A DNA stretch of 64,000 nt, from positions 372,001 to 436,000 of the forward strand of contig NZ_BNBD01000003.1 in assembly GCF_014654785.1 (NCBI RefSeq), in the 5' to 3' direction. This stretch comes from Streptomyces mashuensis. Its GTDB lineage: Bacteria > Actinomycetota > Actinomycetes > Streptomycetales > Streptomycetaceae. This document shows, in pieces, positions 58,177 to 64,000 of the stretch (its first letter is position 1; each line of letters begins with the position of its first letter). Both the position numbers and the translations under genes were made by a program. Below the pieces are notes generated by a model that was not told the DNA's origin, made no database searches, and saw only the letters and a list, made by a program, of their open reading frames with translations.

Positions 58177-58485
58177 ATGCCCCTTACCCCTGAACAGTCC
58201 TCCGAATTCGCCCCCGGCGACCTCGTCTGGGACACCGCCGCCTGTCGTGCCGGCGAGGTCATGGACCACCGGTGGTCCCGCTATCAGTTGCGGCCCCTCG
58301 GCGGTGGGACCGAGTGGTACGCGCGGGGGGAGGATCTCGTGTCGCACGCCGGGCCGGGGCCGCAGTGCGGGGAGTGCCGGCACATCAGGACCTCGTACCA
58401 CAACGCCCGGCGTGCCGGGGACACGGAAGGAGCCGCGCGCTGGATCACCGAAATGGGGGTGCACCTGCGCGCGGCTCACGCCTAG
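58177..58485 (+). CDS. small hypothetical protein with CxxC
   Basis: A 102-residue protein: SEFAPGDLVWDTAACRAGEV, YQLRPLGGGTEWYARGEDLV and a C-terminal CGECRHIRTSYHNARRAGDT. It looks like a small beta domain plus one CxxC helix. Such genes are often found next to Scr1-type regulators in streptomycetes; function unknown. It is divergent from the HTH gene, 135 bp away, and converges with the lipase gene. Confidence 0.65.
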   Translation: MPLTPEQSSEFAPGDLVWDTAACRAGEVMDHRWSRYQLRPLGGGTEWYARGEDLVSHAGPGPQCGECRHIRTSYHNARRAGDTEGAARWITEMGVHLRAAHA

Positions 58486-58501
58486 CGGACGCAGCGGGCG
58501 G

Positions 58502-59392
58502 TCAGCTCACCATCGACGCGCACGTCGCGGGCTTCGCGTGGTCCGGGTCCAGCGTGTTCAGCGTCTCCTGGAACGCCAGGCGGTCGATCGTGCCGGCCGC
58601 CAGGTGTTCCGAGAGGTCGATGCCGCACAGGTCCTGGAGCACCACGTTCCGGACGTTGGGGCCCGACAGGAAGCCCGTGGTGTACGGGGTCGCCACCTCG
58701 TCGTACTTCGTCATGACGACCGTGTAGCGCACGCCGGGGACCGTGTCGCCGCCCTCGTTGAGGCGGTTCATGAACGGCGAGCCGGCCACCTGCTGTGTCA
58801 GGCCGGGGGCCTTGGCGCTGATGACGTCGCGCGCGCCGGGGACCACGTCCAGGAGGCGGGTCAGGCCCGAGAGCGTCGTCCCGTGGTTCGTCGGCGCCAG
58901 GCCGACCAGCGCGTTCACCTTGGGGGCGCCGCCGAGGAACTTCAGGTAGTAGCGCGGCATCATGCCGCCCTGCGAGTGGCCCACGATGTCGACCTTCGAC
59001 GCCCCCGTCGACGCCAGCACGCGGTCCACGTCCCGGGACAGCTGCGCCGCCGAGTCCTCGATCGGGCCCAGGCCGTGGAACGTCGGGATGCCCGGCAGCT
59101 TGCCGTAGTCGAACGAGTAGACGCAGAAGCCGCGGTTGACCAGGTAGGGGGCGAAGGCCCACCAGTTGGTGAACGAGTTCTCCAGGGTGCCGTGCACCAG
59201 GACGACCGGGCGGGGGTGCGCCGCCGACGGCTTGCAGCGGAAGTCGTTCCAGCCGCTGGTGACCGTGGGGGACGCAGCAGCGGCGACCGTCGCCGATTCC
59301 AGGGGAACGGCGACGGCCGCCGCGGTGAGTGCAACGGTCGCCAGCAGGGTTCTGACGAAGGCGAAGGGTCTGCGGGATCTGTGACGGCGCAT
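58502..59392 (-). CDS. secreted lipase/esterase (alpha/beta hydrolase)
   Basis: A 296-residue exported lipase. Signal peptide about 1-40 with an Arg-rich start (RRHRSRRPFAFVR). The oxyanion region is VVLVHGTLENSFTNWW, the elbow VDIVGHSQGGMMPRYYL (Ser140). ALVGLAPTNHGTTLSG follows, and four cysteines suggest disulphides. This is the class of Streptomyces triacylglycerol lipases such as the SCO1735 type. It cleaves extracellular lipids. The ATG at 59392 has a GGAGC-like site. Confidence 0.92.
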   Translation of the reverse strand: MRRHRSRRPFAFVRTLLATVALTAAAVAVPLESATVAAAASPTVTSGWNDFRCKPSAAHPRPVVLVHGTLENSFTNWWAFAPYLVNRGFCVYSFDYGKLPGIPTFHGLGPIEDSAAQLSRDVDRVLASTGASKVDIVGHSQGGMMPRYYLKFLGGAPKVNALVGLAPTNHGTTLSGLTRLLDVVPGARDVISAKAPGLTQQVAGSPFMNRLNEGGDTVPGVRYTVVMTKYDEVATPYTTGFLSGPNVRNVVLQDLCGIDLSEHLAAGTIDRLAFQETLNTLDPDHAKPATCASMVS

Positions 59393-59587
59393 GCGGGGGG
59401 CTCCTTTTTCGGCAGGCAGGCATGCAGGCAGACAGGCATGCGGGCAGGAGGAACTGCAGGCAGGAAAGGGTGTGTTACGAACGCGTGAACGAACTTACTT
59501 GCGGGTAAGACTGGAAGCAGGTACTTGTTTTCGTCAAGCAATTCCGCAGAAATTGCAGAAATTTCGGCAGGTTGGCGGACAGGTGCC

Positions 59588-60622
59588 TCACGCCACCCAC
59601 AGCGTCGCCGCCGGCCGCACCGCCCCCGCGCCGAACTTCGCCCGCGCCCGGTCGACGGCCTCCTCCACCCGCCGGGCCTTCTCGTCCGCCGGGTCGAACG
59701 ACAGCTGGTGCGCCGCCGACCCGGCGTCGCACAGGCCCTCCGCGCGCAGCGCCACCGCCCGTACGCGCGCCCGTTGCAGTGCGAGGGACGCGTGCAACGC
59801 GTACGCGGCCGCGGTCAGTTCGGGGGTGTGGGCCGTGGGTTCCGGGAACGTGCGGGAGCGCGTGCTGGTGGAGCCGTCGGCGTAGCGGACGGTGAGCTTC
59901 AGGCCGCGTGCGGCCTGGCCGCTCTCGCGCAGCCGGGCGCCGAGCCCGTCGGCGAGTGCGAGCAGGGCGTGGCGCCGCACGTCGGGGTCGAGTTCGTCGC
60001 CGGCGAAGCGGTGTTCGGCGCCCACCGAGCGGGCGCGCGCGTCCGGGGCGACGGGCGTGGGGTCGATGCCGCGCGCCCGCTCGTGGAGGCGCCGGCCGGC
60101 GGACGCGCCGAGGATGCGCTGAAGCGTGCCGACGGGCGCCGCGGCCACGCGGCCGACGGTGTCGAGCCCGTAGGCGCACAGCGTACGGGCCGTGGCGGGG
60201 CCGACGCCGTGGAGCGCGGCGACCGGTTTCCGGGCGAGGAACGCGGCCACCGTCTCCGGGTCGTCGGGCAGTTCGCGTACGGCGCGGGGCGGGCCGTCCT
60301 CCGCGGCCATGCGGGCCAGCAGCGGGTTGGCGCCGATGCCGACGGTGCAGTCGACGCCGCACCGGGCGAGGACCCGGACCCGTAGCAGCGCGGCGAGTCC
60401 GGCGGGCGGGTACCCGAAGTACCGTACGGCGCCGCGTACGTCCAGCAGTGCGGCGTCCGGCGGCAGGGGCTGCACGACGGGCGTCACCTCGGCGAGCATG
60501 CCGAGCAGGCCGTCGTACGTCTCCTCGTCCAGGACGGCCCCGCTCACGGGGTGGAAGTGGACGTAGAGCACCCCCGCCCCGGCCGGAGGGGGCGGTACCA
60601 GGGAGAGGGCCGGCCGGGTCAT
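59588..60622 (-). CDS. Y-family polymerase-like protein, ImuB type, catalytic acids absent
   Basis: A 344-residue member of the DNA polymerase Y family. The first motif reads VLYVHFHPVSGAVLD, where active enzymes have DMDxFFA. The second reads ALLDVRGAVRYFG, where active enzymes have SIDEAYLD. So the metal-binding acids are missing, as in mycobacterial ImuB. The palm and helix-hairpin-helix region (PVAALHGVGPATARTLCAYG) and the little-finger domain remain. ImuB acts as a beta-clamp adaptor for DnaE2 in mutagenic repair. It overlaps the end of dnaE2 (ATGA), which supports this role. Confidence 0.85.
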   Translation of the reverse strand: MTRPALSLVPPPPAGAGVLYVHFHPVSGAVLDEETYDGLLGMLAEVTPVVQPLPPDAALLDVRGAVRYFGYPPAGLAALLRVRVLARCGVDCTVGIGANPLLARMAAEDGPPRAVRELPDDPETVAAFLARKPVAALHGVGPATARTLCAYGLDTVGRVAAAPVGTLQRILGASAGRRLHERARGIDPTPVAPDARARSVGAEHRFAGDELDPDVRRHALLALADGLGARLRESGQAARGLKLTVRYADGSTSTRSRTFPEPTAHTPELTAAAYALHASLALQRARVRAVALRAEGLCDAGSAAHQLSFDPADEKARRVEEAVDRARAKFGAGAVRPAATLWVA

Positions 60623-63600
60623 CCTGCGCTCCCGGGGCTGGCGTGCCACAGTTTGCGGCCGGTGGCCGCGCCCTCGCCGGCGGGCTTGAGGTCGGCCCAG
60701 GGGTGCATGGTGTAGCCGGTGGACAGTTCGATACGGCGGCCAGAACCGGCAGAAGCAACCGCCGGCCCGCCCGAAGGCTCCGCCAGTCGTTCGGCCACCG
60801 CCGCCAGGCCGCCTTCCTTCCGTACCCGCAGCAGTGCGGACAGGTCCCAGGCCGCCGCGCCGACCACGCTCAGGCTGCGCGGGCCGCGCCGCTGCACCAC
60901 GCCGCGCACGAGCAGCAGCCAGGAGTGGAAGACGGTGCCGGCGCAGGCGGGGTGGGAGTCGTCGAAGAAGGCGCAGTCGACCAGGCCCGTGCCGTCGTCG
61001 AGGGTGGTGAAGATGACGCGCTTGCCCGAGCGGATGGGCGGGGTCTGGGTCGCGGCCTTGGCGCCGGCGACGAGGACGGTCTCGCCGTGCCGGGCGTCGG
61101 CGAGGCGGCGTGCGGGGGTGACGCCCAGTTCGTTCAGGAAGGCGTGGTGGTCCGCCATCAGGTGGCGGGAGGTGTCCATGCCGAGGACGTCGAGCTCGGC
61201 GCCGAGGCGTTCGGCGGGGTCGAGGTCGGGCAGGCCGACGGGTTCGACGTGGGCGCTGTCGACGAGGGTGGGCTGGGCGGCGGGTTCGCGCTGGGTGCGG
61301 TGCAGTTCGGCGATGTGCAGCAGCAGGTCGCGGCGGTTGGTGCCGAACGCGTCCAGCGCGCCGACCCGCGCGAGGCGTTCGGCGACGGGCCGGCGGGGGC
61401 GGGCGCGCCGCCACAGGTCGAGGAGGGAGGTGTAGGGGCGGCCGGCCGCGATGCGGCGGGCCTCGGTCTCGCCGATGCCCTGGACGTCGGTGAGCGCCAT
61501 GCGGATGCCGTACCGTCCCGCGTCCACACCCTCGGACACCAGTTCGACCGTATAGGCGCACTGCGAGCGGTTCACGTCGAGCGGCAGCACCGGCACCCCG
61601 CGCCGCCGCGCGTCCGCCAGCAGCAGCCGCTTGGGGTACATGCCCGGGTCGTGGGTGAGCAGCCCGGCGTAGAAGGCGGCCGGGTAGTGCGCCTTCAGCC
61701 AGGCCGACTGGTACGTGGGCACGGCGAACGCCACGGCGTGGGCCTTGCAGAAGCCGTACGAGCCGAACGCCTCGACGATCTCCCAGGTGCGGCGGACGAC
61801 GTCGGGCGCGTAGCCGCGCCGCCGCGCCGCCTGCTCGAACCGCGTACGGATGCCGGCCACCTTGCCCGGGTCGGAGAGGGCGCGGCGCGTCTCGTCGGCC
61901 TCGCCCCGGTCGCAGCCGGTCATGATGCGCAGGATCTCGATGACCTGCTCGTGGAAGACGACCACGCCGTACGTCTCGGCCAGCGTCTCCGCCAGGTCGG
62001 GGTGGGGGTAGCGGACGGGGGCGCGGCCGTGCCGGGCGGCGATGAAGGGGCGGACCATGTCGGCGGCGACGGGTCCGGGCCGGAACAGCGAGATGTCGAC
62101 GACGAGGTCGTGGAAGGTGGCCGGCTGGAGCCGGCCCACGAGGTCGCGCTGGCCCGGCGACTCGATCTGGAAGCAGCCCAGCGTCTCGGTGGAGCGGATG
62201 AGGTCGTACGTCCTCTTGTCGCCCGGCGGCACCTGCGCGGGGTCGTCGAGGTCCAGCCGCTCCCCCGTGACCCGCTGGATCTCGGCCACGGCGTGCGCCA
62301 TCGCGGACTGCATCCGCACGCCCAGCACGTCGAGCTTGAGCAGCCCGAGCTCCTCCACGTCGTCCTTGTCGAACTGCGACATGGCGAAGCCCTCGCCGCT
62401 GGTGGGCACGATGGGTGTACGGGCCCGCAGCCCGGCGTCGGAGAGCAGCACCCCGCAGGGGTGCATGGCGATGCCGCGTGGCAGGGCGTCGAGCGCCTCG
62501 ACCAGCTCCCACAGCCGGCGGTCGCGGTCCGGCCCGTGCGGGCCGGTGGCGACGGCGCGCAGTTCGGGCAGTTCGGCCAGGGCGGCGCGGGCGTCGCGGG
62601 CCCGGATGTGCGGGAACGCCTTGGCGAGCCGGTCGACCTCGGCGGGGTCCATGCCGAGGGCGGCGCCCACGGCGCGCACGGCGTGCCGGACGCGGTAGGT
62701 CTCGGGCATGGAGACGGTGGCGACGCGGTCCTCGCCGAAGCGGTCGAAGACGGCGCGGTAGACCTCCAGGCGGCGGGCGGACTCGACGTCGATGTCGATG
62801 TCGGGCAGGCCGGCGCGGCGCGCGGAGAGGAACCGCTCCATGAGCAGCCCCTGCTCGACGGGGTCGGCGTGGGCGATGCCGAGCAGGTGGTTGACGAGGG
62901 AGCCGGCGCCGGAGCCGCGGGCGGTGACGCGGATGCCCAGCGCGCGGGTGTCGTCGACGACCTGGGCGACGGTGAGGAAGTAGGAGGGGAAGCCGCGCTG
63001 TTCGATGATGCGCAGCTCGTCCTCGAGCCGGTCCCAGTAGCGGCGGTCGTGGTCGTGGTGGCGCAGCACCATGGCGGCGGCGCAGCGGGAGCGCAGCACG
63101 CGGGCGGCGGTGCGGTGTCCGGCGCCGACCAGGTGCGGTTCGGGGAAGTGGACCGAGCCCAGGCCGATGTGGTGCCGGGGGTCGACGACGCAGGCGGCGG
63201 CGGTGTCCTCGGTCGCGGCCAGCAGCCGGCGGGCCTCGGCGGGGCCGCCGCCCGCGGCCTCGGCGATGCGCCGGGCGGCGGCGGCCATGGCGGCGGGGTC
63301 CTTCAGCCAGCGTTCGCCGCTGTCGAGCGCCTCGGGGCGGCGCCGGTCGACGGGGACGAGGAGGCGGGCGGCGTCGAGGACGTCGGCGACGGGGCCGCTG
63401 CCGGGGTCGGCGTAGCGCACGGCGTTGCTGAGCACGGCCGGTACGCCCTGGTCGGCGGCGAAGCCGACGGTGCGGGCGGCGAGGCGCAGCGAGCCGGGTC
63501 CGGTGCCGGTGCGGCCGTGCCAGACGGCCTCCAGCCGCAGCTGGTCACCGAACATTTCGCGCCAGGGTGCGAGCAGGTCGGCGGCCCGGTCGGGCCGGCC

Positions 63601-64000
63601 GGCGGCCAGGGCGCGGCCGACCTCGGAGTCGGGGCCGAGCAGCACGGTGAGGGGGGCGCGGACGCCGGCCGCGACGGCGGCGGCGAGGTCGGTGCGGTCC
63701 AGGGCGGGGCGCTCCTCGCCGCGCGCGTGGGCGGCGGTGACGAGGCCGCACAGGGCGGCCCAGCCGTGGGCGCCGTCGCGGGCGAGGAAGACCGCGCGGG
63801 GGGCGGACTCGTCGACGAAGGCACCGCCGCGGGCGGGCGCGCGCCGCCGGGCCGCGCCGTCGTACGCGCTCTTGCAGGTGCCGCCGGGCGTGCCGCCGGG
63901 CGTGCCGCCCGGTGCCGGGCGGGGCTCGCGGACGGCCAGGTCGACGCCGAACAGCGGGCGCACCCCGGCGTCCGCGGCGGCGCGGGCGAACCGGACCGTG
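60619..64000 (-). CDS. dnaE2: error-prone DNA polymerase DnaE2, 5' end outside window
   Basis: About 1127 residues of a C-family polymerase are visible; the start is beyond the right edge, where reading is still open within the PHP domain (RPLFGVDLAVRE). The catalytic core contains ARGSGAGSLVNHLLGIAHAD, GLPDIDIDVESARR with the catalytic aspartates, GIAMHPCGVLLSD and QIESPGQRDLVGRLQPATFH. The OB domain (TQTPPIRSGKRVIFTTLDDG) is near the C-terminus. DnaE2 performs damage-induced lesion bypass together with ImuB. The stop overlaps the imuB-like start. Regulation by LexA would lie upstream, outside the window. Confidence 0.93.
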   Translation of the reverse strand, partial: TVRFARAAADAGVRPLFGVDLAVREPRPAPGGTPGGTPGGTCKSAYDGAARRRAPARGGAFVDESAPRAVFLARDGAHGWAALCGLVTAAHARGEERPALDRTDLAAAVAAGVRAPLTVLLGPDSEVGRALAAGRPDRAADLLAPWREMFGDQLRLEAVWHGRTGTGPGSLRLAARTVGFAADQGVPAVLSNAVRYADPGSGPVADVLDAARLLVPVDRRRPEALDSGERWLKDPAAMAAAARRIAEAAGGGPAEARRLLAATEDTAAACVVDPRHHIGLGSVHFPEPHLVGAGHRTAARVLRSRCAAAMVLRHHDHDRRYWDRLEDELRIIEQRGFPSYFLTVAQVVDDTRALGIRVTARGSGAGSLVNHLLGIAHADPVEQGLLMERFLSARRAGLPDIDIDVESARRLEVYRAVFDRFGEDRVATVSMPETYRVRHAVRAVGAALGMDPAEVDRLAKAFPHIRARDARAALAELPELRAVATGPHGPDRDRRLWELVEALDALPRGIAMHPCGVLLSDAGLRARTPIVPTSGEGFAMSQFDKDDVEELGLLKLDVLGVRMQSAMAHAVAEIQRVTGERLDLDDPAQVPPGDKRTYDLIRSTETLGCFQIESPGQRDLVGRLQPATFHDLVVDISLFRPGPVAADMVRPFIAARHGRAPVRYPHPDLAETLAETYGVVVFHEQVIEILRIMTGCDRGEADETRRALSDPGKVAGIRTRFEQAARRRGYAPDVVRRTWEIVEAFGSYGFCKAHAVAFAVPTYQSAWLKAHYPAAFYAGLLTHDPGMYPKRLLLADARRRGVPVLPLDVNRSQCAYTVELVSEGVDAGRYGIRMALTDVQGIGETEARRIAAGRPYTSLLDLWRRARPRRPVAERLARVGALDAFGTNRRDLLLHIAELHRTQREPAAQPTLVDSAHVEPVGLPDLDPAERLGAELDVLGMDTSRHLMADHHAFLNELGVTPARRLADARHGETVLVAGAKAATQTPPIRSGKRVIFTTLDDGTGLVDCAFFDDSHPACAGTVFHSWLLLVRGVVQRRGPRSLSVVGAAAWDLSALLRVRKEGGLAAVAERLAEPSGGPAVASAGSGRRIELSTGYTMHPWADLKPAGEGAATGRKLWHASPGSAG

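Overview
The window is high-GC DNA with actinobacterial codon use, GTG starts and tight ATGA/GTGA gene overlaps. It carries genes typical of Streptomyces: two chaplins, a DUF5703 protein, an Scr1-type HTH/DUF397 pair, SoxR, homogentisate dioxygenase, and a dnaE2/imuB-like pair at the right edge. The succession of chaplin pair, hmgA, SGNH lipase, secreted lipase, imuB-like and dnaE2 matches what I remember of the S. coelicolor SCO1673-SCO1739 interval. That synteny is from memory and was not searched.

Layout. 1-6.1 kb: edge of a luciferase-like oxidoreductase, an aldo/keto reductase overlapping a degenerate RecD2-like protein, an acidic hypothetical protein, DUF5703, and the long and short chaplins. 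6.2-15.7 kb: ordinary chromosomal genes (M20 peptidase, tRNA-Leu(GAG) with a clear terminator, ferredoxin-domain protein, APC permease, DMT transporter, NUDIX, quinone-reductase-like enzyme, MBL hydrolase, secreted EEP-fold protein). 15.7-24.2 kb: TetR, GntR and hmgA in one direction, then DUF2165, a second TetR, SoxR, zinc-ribbon and alpha/beta hydrolase genes, and a secreted SGNH lipase.

24.4-32.8 kb is a compact extracellular-polysaccharide locus: small membrane protein, CelD-like acyltransferase, two GT2 enzymes, a NodB-type deacetylase and a 1205-residue protein that joins a Wzx-like flippase to a second multi-spanning membrane module. From 45.5 down to 32.8 kb everything is on the minus strand. 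A carboxyl transferase is followed by an ATP-grasp ligase, two IucA/IucC (NIS) synthetases, a PLP decarboxylase and a class II asparagine synthetase; then come a YtrA-type GntR regulator, a GH39-like enzyme, an 84-residue protein and a probable Fe/2OG oxygenase. No N-hydroxylase, transporter or iron box was seen, so the product of this NIS pathway is unknown.

45.5-58.5 kb is accessory DNA: a tautomerase under a near-perfect palindrome, DUF402 and DUF6193 proteins, an RHS polymorphic toxin with a C-terminal nonspecific nuclease, and an overlapping SUKH immunity gene whose product ends in an Lsr2-type DNA-binding tail. Then a three-gene cassette (WXG-like small protein, DUF1023 alpha/beta hydrolase, lipoprotein) lies between two direct copies of an HTH 3' end plus DUF397. 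In the left copy the HTH gene is only a remnant, which suggests insertion or duplication of the cassette. 58.5-64 kb returns to the core: secreted lipase, imuB-like and dnaE2, the last cut by the window edge.

The least ordinary items are the NIS/ATP-grasp/AsnB pathway, the SUKH-Lsr2 fusion, the repeat-bracketed secretion cassette, the flippase fusion, and the small protein/oxygenase pair.
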